In this document: positions 12,072 through 24,560 of the stretch, in pieces | Numbering within the stretch: the stretch's first letter is position 1 | Layout: each line of letters starts with the position of its first letter | Source of the DNA: Periplaneta americana | Lineage: Eukaryota; Arthropoda; Insecta; Blattodea; Blattidae | Length of the DNA stretch: 64,000 nucleotides | Direction of reading: 5' to 3' | Assembly: GCF_040183065.1 (NCBI RefSeq) | Contig: NC_091131.1 | Span: forward strand, 15,951,800-16,015,799 | Made by a program: the position numbers and the translations under genes | The notes under the pieces: model-generated | What the model was told of the DNA's origin: nothing | Databases searched by the model: none | The model's input: only the letters and a program-made list of their open reading frames with translations

Positions 12072-14000
12072 GAACAGTCTAATATATACAGTCGCGCAAC
12101 TCATACGTATAAAATATGCCAACATTTGACAGCTGGCGCGACAGTAGCCCTCTAGCGGCAGGCAAGATAAAAGTGTGCATACGACATATGATAACACATT
12201 AGAAAACGTGTTTTGCGTAATTTATTTTATATTTTTATGCTATACAGTAAGTGTATATGGCTCTTATTAATTTTACTTTAGAATCCTAGAAGAATTTCAC
12301 ACGCAGTTTATCTACAAGTTTCAGAAGCTGGGAATAAACGTACGAGTAATTCTTTCTGCTCCTTACAACTGAATCATGGCCCTGATCACGTATCTTGGTT
12401 TGAAATAATATAATTGTTCGTACGTGGACGGTTAATTCAATTCATTCGTAAATATATTTATGAATCATTGGAACTCTATATTTCCTGTGAGAAGAGTCAA
12501 AATTAGTAGCTTCAAGATTGTAGGGTACATCGCGTGGTGAACTCCTCTCCCTATTTCCTGAGAAATTAACTATTTTCCATACCGCAAATTGGGGTAAACT
12601 CGGCCGCTGAAGTAAACTTGAAAATAAAAAAAAAGGAAGGATTTAAACCTTAATATGACAGACAATGATTTATGAAGTTCATCATTTTTCCATTTCTTAA
12701 GAACCGGTATTTCCTTTATTAATTTGAGTCACAAATAGTGCTGATATTATAGTTTAAATTTTTATGACAAGTTTACAGCATTTTACATTACATTTCCAGT
12801 TTTCACACATAAGCTTAATTTTAACTTATTCTACCTCTATAATACGTAAATTACATGCACTTACTGTTAATATGACGTAGGTGAGAACAAATAAGTGAAC
12901 ACACAATTTTATTGAAAAAATTGTAACTTCAATTAACTCAGAAAATGTAGGCCTAATTTTATTTTCAGAGCAGAAGTGGTGTAAGTCAAAAATGGGTAAT
13001 GATTCTGTAAATTACAGCGCAAAGTAGCAGTTAATATTGAATTTATTTAAAGTATTAGTAGTCAGTGAATAACATGAAGGATACATTAATTGCTACTTTG
13101 CGCTGTATTTTACAGAATTTTTACTTTAAACCTCATTACCTAATTTTGACTTACACCACTTCTGCTCTGAACGGCTCAAATAATCACTGGGAATGTAAAA
13201 TAAACACCAATAAGAATCATGCAGGTTATTACAGAAAAGATTGCTTTTTATATTAAATTAAAAAAGGCCCCTTTATTTCTTGAGAAGTTAATACGTCTGC
13301 CACATGAATCTACACCAACACATCAGAAATTTATCGACACAGTCTGGATTTATTCAAGAACTGAATATTTTGCAAAAGGATTACAATACCCCATGAATTC
13401 TTGAAAAATTAACACCATGATTCCTACTTGAATGCAATATAACATTCAACTTTTGAAAAATATAAAGAAAAAACACGAATACAAAAATTATGGAATTACT
13501 TGCATTAAAAACAAAAACTGTAGATACATTATCCAAAATTGGAATGGTTACATATTTACACATAATGATCTCTGCAAAAAAATAAATACTGTAACAGGTA
13601 TTTACTTTGTTTTTATTTACACTTTCCTTCCTGGCATACAGATAGGTAACTGATAACTAATAAATGTTTTATAGAACACAATACGTAGGCTACCTACAAT
13701 ATGGATTATTGGTTATGACTGAGTTATGATTTTCTCTTGGTCTTTAGGGAATCTGAAGAACGACAAATTCGGAGATTTAAACTTGTTGTTACTGCAATTT
13801 TCGTCATTGCACACATTGCCTTTATTCCGACGCATGATTAAAACGTTATTATAACATCTCGCATCCATTTAAAGCACGTGCTGGCTGAACGAGACTGTAT
13901 CAACCCTATGACCAGTGCCTTGCCTGCCGCTTGGGCGCTAGTGTCGCGAATGTTGGCAAAAAAAGTGTTGAAGTTGCGCGACTGTATATGTTAGACTGTG
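12072..14000. mobile_element. TIR transposon (ACAGTCTA family), non-autonomous
   Basis: The left end ACAGTCTAATATATACAGTC and GCGCAACT are matched, inverted, by AGTTGCGCGACTGTATATG and TTAGACTGT on the right. Subterminal GCCAACATT and GGCAGGCAAG-type motifs are also inverted at the two ends. The short element at 42832-42999 shares the ACAGTCTA terminus and has an 8-bp target duplication, suggesting hAT affinity. No transposase frame is seen. Confidence 0.75.
12965..13172. repeat. Fold-back repeat inside the ACAGTCTA element
   Basis: The arm AGAGCAGAAGTGGTGTAAGT with TACAGCGCAAAGTAGCA is repeated in inverse orientation about 30 bp further on, giving arms of about 80-95 bp. Confidence 0.8.
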
Positions 14001-14720
14001 ATAATTAGTACACATTGCGGGTCTCCTTGGTCATGTGGTAAGCATGATACAGGCTACTGCTGAGACGACACAGGACAGACCATGACAAGTGATAAACAAC
14101 CTGTTCCGTGGACGGGAGATAAACCTCTCCTCATGCCCATGCCGGGATTCGAAGCACTCACCACTTGGATGAGAAGCTGCCCATAAAACCAAAACGGTTT
14201 AAGAAATTAAGATATTAATATTTGCCTTAAATGAGTGAATAATTAGAATTTAATATTCAATTTGTAAGCATTTCGATTAATATAATAAATTTATATTGTG
14301 GCAAATGGAAATGATGAGTTTGAAATTATGTAACTCTGTGGAATTAAAAAAAATAAAGTTGTTGTTTTGTCAACTATCCTAGGACAGTGTACCAATAAGG
14401 CATCACTCGTGAGGTAATGGGATAGGGTCGCCATTTCCTTTCCAAACTTGCTATTTCAAATTATGGAACAATAAATGTCACTTTGTTGAAAGTCTTGTAG
14501 TCCGTTGGAGTCTTGCTTTGAAATTTCATATCAGGTCTTTATTTCTAGGTCTACATGTTCTCTCTATTTGTAATTTACTTTATTCGGGGTCTCTCAAGCC
14601 GAGAGTATGTCAATTTAGATTATATTTAATTTGCAATCGCTCAAATCTCATATTAGAATAACTTATTCCAAAAGTGTATGGTGAAACGAGTCTTAAAAAA
14701 TTCGCATTGCGAACTATTAA
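14001..14720. other. No gene recognised
   Basis: A tRNA-like B-box string (GGGATTCGA) occurs at about 14150 without a matching cloverleaf; otherwise nothing supportable. Confidence 0.35.
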
Positions 14721-14724
14721 TTAA

Positions 14725-15841
14725 TTCATTCATTCTTAGTTTTCTACCCAACTGCAGGCACTTCGCTACAAACCCAGTATTCTACAGTTTTTTTCCTATT
14801 TTACGCTCTCCCTCTTAGTCGTCTCATACGATCTATCCATGTATCGTAATGTCGTTTATCATCTGATATCTTCTTCTGTCTTGAATTTTCCTCCAGTTCA
14901 CCATCCCTTCCAGTGCATCCAGCGAATAGGGATTATAAAGAATGGACACTTCGTGTCGGTACCTTTGATGTAGCCGGACCGATTTCAATGACCTTCAAGC
15001 CAGCTAGAGCGTCAGATTCTGCTTTCTCCCTAGAGTTGTCGCTGACATCACGCCAGCTAGCAGTCGACAGAGCGGAAATATAACACATATAATTAATACA
15101 TCTAGGTACATTATGTACTCAAATAAAATAAATTGGATCCATAAAATAATAAATCCTTCATTAACTGTAATGTCTAGACTCTAGAGTTCCTTTATAATGA
15201 GAGTTGAGACGTTGACCCCAACAACAATTAAAATATGTAATGATTTGATAGCGCTGAAAATGGAAAAACAAAACTCTTACGAGAAGTAAAACCATATACC
15301 TATATTATATTATATACAAATATTAAACGAATTCGGTACCTAATTTTATAATGTATTATATTATTTTATAATATAATTTATGATATCTGAAATATAAAAT
15401 ATTATTATTACAACTAGTTTGTCACTGAGAAATAGGGAAAAGCTGTTAACTTGAATTTATTTGAAGCAAAGCGTTACTGGATTATGCAATAAGGTAGGCG
15501 ATGTTTGGATCCTGTGTCTCAACTCTGTTCTCAATTATCATCTTAGCGTATGCTCGATTACACTAACCTCTAGCGCTTAAAAGTGGAACTAACCGCTGGC
15601 GCACAGAGAAACAAAACACAGGAAAATTCGCTCAGTGTCCATTCTTTATAATCTCTATTCGCTGGTGCATCCTTCTTAGCCAGTGACCCAGCCAATTTCT
15701 TTTTCTCTTCCTGAACAGTTTCAACATCATTCTTTCTTCATCCACTCTTTCCATTTCGTCGTAAAGTCCACGTTTCTGCCCTATACAATGCCACACTCCA
15801 AGTAAAGCATTTCGTAATATACTACTGTAAATTACAATCAT
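14725..15841 (-). pseudogene. LINE fragment, RT C-terminal region, split by a hAT-like MITE
   Basis: On the minus strand 15632-15841 encodes ERMMLKLFRKRKRNWLGHWL, and 14725-14920 continues the same protein (LEGMVN then RRRYQMIN). The RKRNWLGHWLRR and GRRRYQ strings match the plus-strand fragment at 60970-61245, so both belong to one LINE family. The two pieces are separated by a 744-bp element with an 8-bp duplication. Frameshifts show it is dead. Confidence 0.75.
14921..15664. mobile_element. hAT-like MITE inserted in a LINE
   Basis: Ends AGCGAATAGGGATTATAAAG and the inverse of AGCGAATAGAGATTATAAAG, extended by AATGGACACT. Flanks carry GTGCATCC at 14913-14920 and 15665-15672, an 8-bp duplication as made by hAT transposases. 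The LINE reads through if the element is removed, which confirms the boundaries. Confidence 0.85.
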
Positions 15842-15984
15842 TATCTGCTTTATACGAACACGAAATACGAAATACGAAAAGCCTGAAATCCCTTAAGGGC
15901 AACGGCCTCCTGCATGAGTGTAGGGTGAGTTGAAGGTCTACTACACTTGGGGAGCCAATTCAAGAGAGCTTACACTATACACTT

Positions 15985-16094
15985 ACAAACTAAACACATA
16001 AACAAATTATACCAACTAAACACGAAAAACTATACAGACTAAACACATAAATTATGCAAACTAAACATCCACAAAAAAACTATGCAAACTAAAC

Positions 16095-16143
<49 letters not shown>

Positions 16144-17420
16144 GAACTGGTAATAGAAATTACGGGAAAACGGCTGGACGGATTTTAATAAATGACCCCT
16201 CATTTTGAAGCTTGGAACTCAAAGTTTTTCGGAAAAGTAGTAGTTTTCAGTGAAATGTCAATTTTTAAACATAAATTTCGTATTTTCCAAAATCCATCTC
16301 TCGTCAGTTTTGAGAACTAGCTAATAGCATTCACGGCCGACTTGATATACCCTTCGCTTTTTTGTAAAGGAGAAACGAAGCGAGCATCAAGTTGGCCGTG
16401 TTGCATTTCAGAATAAGACAAAACACATGCTACAGTAAACAATGTTACACGAAGGCCATGATCTGCAAGAATGCTCACATATTTAGAGCTCAAATTAAAT
16501 TGGTTATTAAAAACTTAACTTACTAAAAATAATTTACAGGTTCGATTCTGTGGTGTGTAATTTTCTGTGTACAGCTGTGTATTGGATATTAAAAACTACA
16601 AAACTTGAGGTAGTTTGATGACATTATTACCATTAGAAATATTATTGTAGTTAATGCCATGATGTGACTATGTTTCGTTAATTATACATATTAATGCTAT
16701 ATTGATGATATGAAAGTGAAACGTTTTGGGGTTATATAAGTAGATGTAGAGAGCAACTTAAATTAGATTTTGATTTCTATATTTTACTGAGTGGCGGCTA
16801 TATAGTGTATATAGTATATGTTACTGAAAGCTATAAAACTTACGTAAGATAATAATATTATTAAAAATCAAATATTTTTATAATTATTAATCAAGTGGGG
16901 ATGGGTCCTTTTCATATATTTAATGGCGGTGTGGTGTAGATATTTATATGCGTGGTTCTCTTCAGTATTGGCTCGAGAGAGAGTATCTTTCATTGTTATG
17001 GAAGCAAATAACTTTCCGAATGTCTGGTATTCTTCATTGAAAATAAATATGAAAAATGTTTATTTGAACGTCTAATGAACTTAGTTTGCAGCATTTTCTG
17101 CACAAGCCACTAGTAAATTATAATCTGAACACACAACTATCCATAGTAAACACCGATAAAAAAAATACACAAACTGAACACATACACAGTCTTAACTCAC
17201 AAACTAAATAAACAAAAACCTATACAAATTGTACACATAAATTGTACAGCCTAAACACACAAACTACCTAAACTAAACGCACAAAAACGATACAATTGAA
17301 CACTAAAATTATACTAAATAAATATATGAACTATACCAACTATACTCGGAATCAAACTATGCAAACTAACACACACAAAAATAACTATATAAACAATACA
17401 CAACTATACACAGTTTACAT
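15985..17420. repeat. Degenerate AAACTAAACACA-type tandem repeat, interrupted
   Basis: Imperfect units of about 20 bp built on ACTAAACACATAAAC occur at 15985-16110 and again at 17105-17410. The block between (about 16140-17100) starts with an AT run and a sequence with ACGGGAAAACGGCTGGACGG, probably an inserted element of unknown class. Confidence 0.6.
16095..16139. repeat. (AT)n microsatellite
   Basis: About 22 uninterrupted AT dinucleotides. Confidence 0.95.
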
Positions 17421-17708
17421 AGTGTTGGTAATTTCTTCCAGTCTTTTCCATGCCTGCCTGTCCCTCGCTGTTCTCGTCCACTGCACTCCAGTCTCTCTCC
17501 GGAACACGTCCGACCACCTTCTCCTTGGACGTCTTCTACTTCTTTTCCCAATGCGTGGGTCCCACATGGTCGAGGTATAGGTCCACCTGCTGCAGTCCAT
17601 CCTACTCACGTGTCCGCCCCATTTCCATTTGAGACGTAGCGCCAGCCTCACTGCATCATTTGCTTTATACTGTAGTGTACTTGTAAGTAATTTTCGATTT
17701 CTCTCCTC
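17415..17708 (-). pseudogene. LINE fragment, RT C-terminal region
   Basis: The minus strand encodes LKWKWGGHVSRMD and, after a short gap, GKRSRRRPRRRWSDVF and TARDRQAWKRLEE. The HV-RMD and RPRRRW pattern is the usual C-terminus of insect non-LTR reverse transcriptases. It is only about 100 residues long and is not joined to a palm domain. Confidence 0.75.
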
Positions 17709-18032
17709 CAGTTTTCACTTTTCTAACCGACAGAAAAAATAATTAGCCTTAAGAGGTACAGAAGTATCCGGGCTATACGACTACTGAATACAATATACGA
17801 AGGAGCAACGGGAACTTCACTGGATTTTCTAATGCAAAATGTAGTCTACTAGCGATTAATTGGCAACATGTTTTACAGGCAATGTAGGGGAACTTACCTT
17901 GCAGGAACATGCATCAGCTATCAGTTTCACTGTTTTTAAATTCATACCGCTTTTACTTCCAGATTATACACAAAACCTCTGTAATACTCGTACATTATGT
18001 AAAGCATTCAACATCAAATTTATATTATTTAT

Positions 18033-18788
18033 ATCGCTAAAGAACGATAACAGAATATAAATGATAACTTGAATATTGTTTACAGTATATCGGTAAAGAA
18101 CGATAACAATATAAATGTTATCTTGAATATTATTTATATCGCTAAAGAACGATAACAGAATATAAATGATAACTTGAATATTGTTTACAGTATATCGCTA
18201 AAGAACGATAACAATATAAATGTTATCTTGAATATTATTTATATCGCTAAAGAACGATAACAGAATATAAATGATAACTTGAATATTAATTATATCGCTA
18301 AAGAACAATAACAACATAAATGTTATCTTGAATATTATTTATATCGCTAAAGAACGATAACAGAATATAAATGATAACTTGAATATTAATTATATCGCTA
18401 AAGAACAATAACAATATAAATGTTATCTTGAATATTATTTACAGTATATCGCTAAAGAACGATAACAATATAAATGTTATCTTGAATATTATTTATATCG
18501 CTAAAGAACGATAACAGAATATAAATGATAACTTGAATATTAATTATATCGCTAAAGAACGATAACAATATAAATGTTATCTTGAATATTATTTATATCG
18601 CTAAAGAACGATAACAGAATATAAATGATAACTTGAATATTAATTATATCGCTAAAGAACAATAACAACATAAATGTTATCTTGCATATTATTTATATCG
18701 CTAAAGAACGATAACAGAATATAAATGATAACTTGAATATTAATTATATCGCTAAAGAACAATAACAATATAAATGATATCTTGAATG
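18033..18788. repeat. Tandem array of 15 alternating roughly 50-bp monomers
   Basis: The string CGCTAAAGAACGATAACA (with variants CGGTAAAG and GAACAATAAC) occurs 15 times. Monomers alternate between a type with CAGAATATAAATGATAACTT and a type with CAATATAAATGTTATCTT, so the higher-order period is about 103 bp. The second type is a small inverted repeat (GATAACA and TGTTATC). Confidence 0.95.
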
Positions 18789-20164
18789 ACGCCCAAAGTC
18801 GTTCTAGTGTTATCTGCTGAATAGATATACGAGGATCAGTAAAGCGTTGCTGCTTTTCCTCTGATGTTGCTGGAACGTTTCAATAGACAGCGTCCTTGAC
18901 CGATATCCAAAAGGACGTGAGGTCAGGAGATCGTGCAGAGCAACTGACTGATTTTCTTATATTTAACCTTCCCGTGTTCATTTTGAGAAGGTTTACGACC
19001 ACGTGCAAAACGCTACATCAAGAAATAATCTTACTAAAGGGTCAGTCTTAAAAAAAAAAGGTTCATTTTGATGACATAAAGTTAGAAATCAGAAATTATT
19101 TCAAACAAGGTTTATATTAATATGTTTAACCTTAATGCAGTAATTAGGACAATTTCAGACCATTTTCAGCAAATAATAATTGTATTTTCACATTGTACAC
19201 ACTTTTGCAAAAATGTTGTGCACGAAGGGGACACTGAGAACACAGAGGTGACATTAAAGAAATCATACTGGAAAAATAACTTATTTGCTTCACATACTTA
19301 CACATACATATTCAAAGTAATTTAAATATGGTTTATATAATTTAAATAACAAAGTTATTCTTTGAAAACAAATACAAAAGCCATATATTATTGAGTTATA
19401 ATTTATATTTGTTTTGTATTACAAAATCTTTCTCCCTCAATGGAATAAAAATAGTAAATTTAAATGACTATTATAATATAATCTAAAGCATTTCCCCCGA
19501 AAAAAAACATACAAATAATAAACGTATATTCACTGACACATCTTTACATGGCGGATGACATACTGCCTCTTTCTTGGCCGTTTCTTTCAATCTTTTCTTG
19601 TAATTGCTTTAATTTTACACTCATTTCTAATAGCTCGTTTTTCTCTTTCTCTCTTGACCTCATTTATTAACTTTATTTTTTTCCTTTTTCACTATTCGAT
19701 AATACTTCATTCTTTATTTTGCCTTTAAGTGTTCATGTAATGCAGAATTATTTTTAACATCTCTCTTCTTCCTCATTCTTTCTCTATTTTTTCTCTGGGT
19801 TTCCTTTTAACTTCTTCTCGTACGTTCTTCTATCTCCTTGTATCATCTTATTTTTGGTTTTCAACCGTGTTCTCCGAAGCCTTGAAAATACTTTCCTGCA
19901 ACAGAAGTACCAAATTATCAAATGCCTTCATGTTATGTTAATTGTGAGGTTAAGAACATTATAATATGCATTTTATTAATTTTGATAAAACTTCCAGTTC
20001 AATTTATTTAAACATCCACACAGTTGCACTGAGGGGACGTATAGGCCTATTGGTTTCACACGGAGGGGACAAATTTGCAGAATGTCACCTTCAAAACTGT
20101 TGAGTTTTTAGAGTTACAATTTCAAACATAAAATTCACGTAATTTGTTATCGCACAGTTACATA
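18789..20164. other. No gene recognised
   Basis: Unique-looking AT-rich sequence with a pyrimidine-rich stretch at 19560-19880. Short open frames here have no family resemblance. Confidence 0.45.
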
Positions 20165-20339
20165 GGTTGGATAAAAAGTAATGGCAACACTGCTGTCACG
20201 TGACGATGGTGCGTTCGAGAGTTGCCAGCTGTGTGGATATGAACAAGGACTATTAGATGAGTTAGTGCAGCAAGCGGCGACAGTACTCTGTCAATCTACT
20301 GCAGTGTGTAGAACGTTGACTTTCATAGGTATAGTGCGA

Positions 20340-21160
20340 GTGCCTTAAGATCACGTTTACAAAACTAGAGCAACGTTCCTGGATCAAAATTGAAGTGACA
20401 CGAGGTCGTAGTGCATAAGAATGTTTTCAGGAACTGCATGAAGCTTATGCCGATGCAGCGTTGCCATATCGCACAGTGGCACGATGGGTTAAAGCGTTCA
20501 GGACAACCTCCGTACAGGACGATCCCGCGTGGAGGACAACATAGTTCAACTCCTTGCTTCCCTGTTGGATGATGATCGCCGATGGACTGCGCGTGAGTTA
20601 GCAGCGGAAGTCGGAGTATGTCACAAAACTGTGCTACACATTCTGCAAGACATTCTGGGTTACCGAGGTTTAACAATGGCACCGCTATTCAGTCGCACAG
20701 GCCTTGTTGGACCGATACCAAAGAAAAGATGACGACTTTCTTGGACGAATCGTCGCTATGGACGAAACCTGGGCTCGCTCATACGAACCAACCAAACTCG
20801 AAACGTCAATCAAATGAATGGAAGCATCCAGGTTCTTCTAGTCCGAAGAAAATGCGCCCTACACAAAGTGCTGTGAAGGTGATGTTCATTGTGGCGTATG
20901 ACATTGATGGGGTAATACTGCACCACGCTGTACCTCCAAGGCAGACGGAAAACGCGGAATACTGGAACATCCACCGTACTCACCCGATATGATCCATGCG
21001 ATTACGATCTTTTCACCAAAGTGAAAGAACCACTGCGAGGGACCCGGTACAATACCAGAGATGAACTTATCCGTACTTTAGGGCGGTCAATACGGAACAT
21101 GAACAAAGATGGACGCGCTGATGGTGTACGACGCCTTCCAAACATTTGGCAAAAGGTAAT
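20340..21160 (+). pseudogene. mariner transposase pseudogene
   Basis: Fragments in different frames give LASLLDDDRRWTARELAAEV (helix-turn-helix region), CHKTVLHILQDILGY, AMDETWARSYEP with the first catalytic aspartate, QSNEWKHPGS, VMFIVAYDIDGVILHHAVPP and LPNIWQKVINKGG at the C-terminus. Deletions remove the linker after LGY and most of the second catalytic region, and at least two frameshifts are present. Inactive. Confidence 0.85.
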
Positions 21161-21180
21161 AAATAAGGGGGGCTACTATA

Positions 21181-22668
21181 CAGAGTGTTTAAAAAATACG
21201 GGGCATAATTTCAGGTATGTATTTCCCACATGTAGACAATCAAAATAGTTCATTACAACATGTGTCCGGAAATACTTTATTTCCGAGTTATGGCCTTCAC
21301 AACATTGAAATTCACCGGAACGTTTTTCTTTTAGCAGATCGTTGTCATTATAGAAGATGTTCAAAATGTCCACGTCCTGCTTGAATATAGACCTCACATC
21401 GATGTCTCATTCACCTGCGAACACGATCCCAAACTCCAGGAGTATTGCGTATGTCCTCAGAACATGCCACAATTCGATTCCGAAGGGATTCCAAATCAGG
21501 CACCGGAGACGAATAAACCAATGATTTTAAATGGCCCCACAAGTAGAAATCGAGAGGGTTGAGATCAGGTGAGCGTGGAGGCCAAGCAATTGGGCCACCT
21601 CTACCTATCCATCGATCAGGAAACCTTCGATCCAAGTACCGGCGAGCCGTACGACTGAAGTGTGCAGGAGCGCCATCATGCAAGGAGTGAATGTGTTGAC
21701 GATTGATCAGTGGAGTGTCTTCTAAAACATGAGGTATGGTGTTTTCCAGGAAGTTTGTGTACGCCTGCCCCGTATGTCTGTTTACAAGTACATGGGGTCC
21801 AACTAATCGATCACCAATGATACCGGCCCACATGTTGAGGGAGAACCGCACCTGGTGATGAGATGGAACAGTTGCACGTGGGTTTTCATGCGCCCATACA
21901 TGCTAATTGTGGAAATTTGTTATACCATCTCGTGTGAACTGTGCTTCATCTGTAAATAATACTAAGGCAGGAAAGTTCGGATTTACACCACACTGCTGCA
22001 AGAACCACTGACAGAACCTAACTCGTGCAGGGTAATCTGCTGGTGACAGGGCCTGTACACGTTGCAAATGTTAAGGATACAATTGATACTCTTTCAACAG
22101 TCTTCAGACAGTCGTATGAGGAACATTGACTTGCAACGCCACCCTTCGTGTGCTGATGGAAGGAGTCATGTTCACAGCCTCCAGAATCTCCTCCTGTACT
22201 TCTGGAGTTGTAGATCTTAGTCGTCCCCTTCCCAAACCAGGAGAGTTAAATTTTCCATACTCGCACAGACGGTAATGGAGACGTACAAATGTCTTCCGAT
22301 CTGGAGATTGTCGCTGTGGGTACCTCTCCTGGTACAAACGACGAGCCAGCGCAGCATTGCAGACCGCCTTACCGTACATGAAGTGTATCTCTGCCAGCTC
22401 TTGATTTGAATACATGTCGCACAGTCTAACGCCTAAACAACACTGAATGTAACCTTCGCCTCGGAATGAACTGTCAGAGTGCCTCTTAATGTCTCCTTTG
22501 ACGGCAACGACCTGCGGAAAGAAAAACGTTCCGGTGAATTTCAATGTTGTGAAGGCCATAACTCGGAAATAAAGCACTTCCGGACACATGTTGTAATGAA
22601 CTATTTTGATTGTCTACATGTGGGAAATACATACCTGAAATTATACCCCGTATTTTTGAAACACACTG
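21181..22668 (-). mobile_element. TA-flanked DD41D-spaced transposon, 1488 bp, long TIRs
   Basis: Terminal inverted repeats start CAGAGTGTTT / CAGTGTGTTT, continue through AATACGGGG, and extend about 150 bp. TA (or TATA) flanks both sides. Complete apart from point mutations. It lies in the 3' part of the mariner element, so it is the younger insertion. Confidence 0.9.
21348..22415 (-). pseudogene. Transposase of the DD41D-type element, disabled by nonsense mutations
   Basis: The frame starts at an ATG (MYSNQELAEIHFMYGKAV) at 22415 and can be followed for about 356 codons to a stop at 21348 with no frameshift seen. A helix-turn-helix region lies at about residues 1-100. The catalytic aspartates are in LFTDEAQF, HDGAPAHF and PDLNPLDFYLWG. 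I count 41 residues between the second and third, the spacing of the rosa/Visitor group of the Tc1/mariner superfamily. Four in-frame stops (after PHTTV, after YQLYP, in FHN*HVW, and after DRVRR) make it a pseudogene, although it is full length. Confidence 0.88.
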
Positions 22669-22752
22669 TATAGAAGGTACGTAAATGTTGTACTCCTGTG
22701 AATAAAGCCATGTCAGAAATATAGAACTGTTGCCATTACTTTTTATCCAACC

Positions 22753-23572
22753 TTAGTACGAGTATATGTACATAAAAGAAATTAATTTATCTTTAGAAAT
22801 TATTTAACGTGAATTCACACGGATGATACGTACTTTAGAGCACCAATGACAAACAACAGAGTTTCTTCTCTAACACAGCTTGATGTTGAACAATGTTACT
22901 CCCTCTATGGAGTAAGGCACACAGGAAGAGTTATGAAGAGGAGAAACAAAACACTATAAATGTTCTCACAAAACAAATGAAATTCAGGTACATAGGTCTG
23001 TGATACTTTACAAGGACGAAATCAAATAAAATATCGGTAGAAACTCATAAACAAACAAAGCTAGAGAGTTTTGTATTATACATTAGTATCAATATTTACG
23101 ATATATTGAATTATTGAATATAAAATAAAATTCATTACAAGATACTGATGATTACATTGCATGATGGGGACATTTCAACATCAAAATCAATTAATTTTTA
23201 AATATGTAAATTATTTTGCATTTTGCTTTTTCGGGTATGACCCAGTTACATTGTATTTATACAATAATTTGTAATATGTATTTGACTATGAGAAGAATAT
23301 TTTGAAGAATATTCATATACGAGTATTGCACTAGTATTGTAAAATTTTTGTTATTGTTTACGTAATTTTTGCTTGCAATAAAAATCTTTGTTGTTGTTAT
23401 TGTTGTTAAAAAATTAGTATCTATTCATGTATTCTAAAATCTTGCAAGTTATGAACTACGTGTTTTCACTAAAAGAATGGATTTTTTTTTTAATTATCAG
23501 TGGAAAAAGGACTTGTTACTGAATATATACGGTTTTTTTAGAATAATCCTAAAACAGAAAATGATAGTCTGC
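22753..23572. other. No gene recognised
   Basis: Low-complexity AT-rich sequence with a TTGTTGTTATT run near 23390; nothing else seen. Confidence 0.45.
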
Positions 23573-23614
23573 AAGAAAGACTTTGTGTGTGTGTATATAC
23601 ACACACAAAGTCTT
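23573..23614. repeat. Perfect 42-bp palindrome
   Basis: GAAAGACTTTGTGTGTGTGT reads into TATA-centred symmetry and out as its exact complement. It would form a hairpin with a TG/CA stem and essentially no loop. Confidence 0.9.
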
Positions 23615-23692
23615 TCGTGTATATAGACGGAACAACAACAATAATTTGCTTAGACTTTTCCATGGCAACATGAAATAAAAATAATAGTTATT

Positions 23693-23810
23693 TATGGTAC
23701 TTGTGAGGTAAGTGCATCTTTATTGCACGAGTGGAAAGATTTAAGCACTCGGCTGACGCCTCGTGCTTAAATTACACGAGTGCAATAAGATCACGCTCAC
23801 AAGTACCATA
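23693..23810. repeat. Fold-back repeat
   Basis: Arms TATGGTACTTGTGAG and CTCACAAGTACCATA, with a second inner pair ATTGCACGAGT and ACACGAGTGCAAT around an 8-10-bp loop. It lies directly left of the TIR at 23816 and may be part of the same element. Confidence 0.85.
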
Positions 23811-24170
23811 CGTAATTTTATCCATGACCATAACGAAAAATCATGTTTTATAAAAGAAAATATGTTGAAAATAAGTCCTCAAGTAATCACATACCATGGC
23901 ATGGATTTTAGAATCAATACGTGTACTAGGTAGGTCATGATGTAGGAGGCCATGATTAGTAAAGAATGGTATCGAAGGCGTTGGATAAATAACAAATTAT
24001 AATTAATTATATAATTTTAATATATATTTTTTCACTTTAAACGTGTATTTTCGTCTTTTTGAAGTTTTAGGGATTATTTAGAAGTGTTCACGGGACTAAT
24101 GTGATTAAAATAATTTCGCATTTTACTTCTGTAAACTTAAGAGGAATATTAAAACTTAATTAATCATTAT

Positions 24171-24253
24171 GTCTGTTTAGCTCAGTTGGCTAACGCATGT
24201 TGTTTTAAAATCCTATAAACCCAACTTCGCAGGTTCAAGTCTCCTCGCATCCC
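24171..24253 (+). pseudogene. tRNA-like sequence (tRNA pseudogene or SINE head)
   Basis: Contains an A box (TAGCTCAGTTGGCTAACGC) and B box (GGTTCAAGTCT) at tRNA spacing. The acceptor and T stems do not pair properly, so it is not a functional tRNA. It lies inside element E. Confidence 0.6.
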
Positions 24254-24560
24254 AAAAGGTAAATTATTACAAAATTTTAAAATGATGCATATTAGATATG
24301 GATGTAATGTACAAATTACGACGTAGCAGATAGAGAAAAGAGAAGGAGATTGAGTGTATGTATATTTAAGAAACGGTAATAAAAAAGTAGAGGTAGTGAC
24401 ATCTAGTAACTAATATATTAACTTCTTGGAAAAGTATACGTGTGTACCCGAGTACTAGGAAAATACTAATGAACTGTGAGATAAAGTTCAAACTGTGAGG
24501 TAAAGTCTTTATCTCACTAGTGAAATAAAGTAATGTTGAATAAAAGCCTACTTTACAAAC

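Larger units (their letters stand above)
20165..22752 (+). mobile_element. mariner-like element (degenerate) with a second transposon nested in it
   Basis: Ends GGTTGGATAAAAAGTAATGG and its inverse, with TA at the left and TTA at the right. It contains a broken mariner transposase (20340-21160) and, near its 3' end, a complete second TA-flanked element (21181-22668). Confidence 0.88.

Noticed and set aside
14030-14170. tRNA-like sequence with a GGGATTCGA string
   Set aside because: The spacing to an A-box-like string is too long and no stems form.
17296-17580. Plus-strand 94-codon frame MNTKIILNKY...
   Set aside because: Formed by the degenerate AAACTAAACACA repeat and the antisense of a LINE fragment.
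313-18788. Regular repeats that might suggest CRISPR arrays (313-1783 and 18033-18788)
   Set aside because: There are no unique spacers; whole units are repeated, and the genome is eukaryotic.
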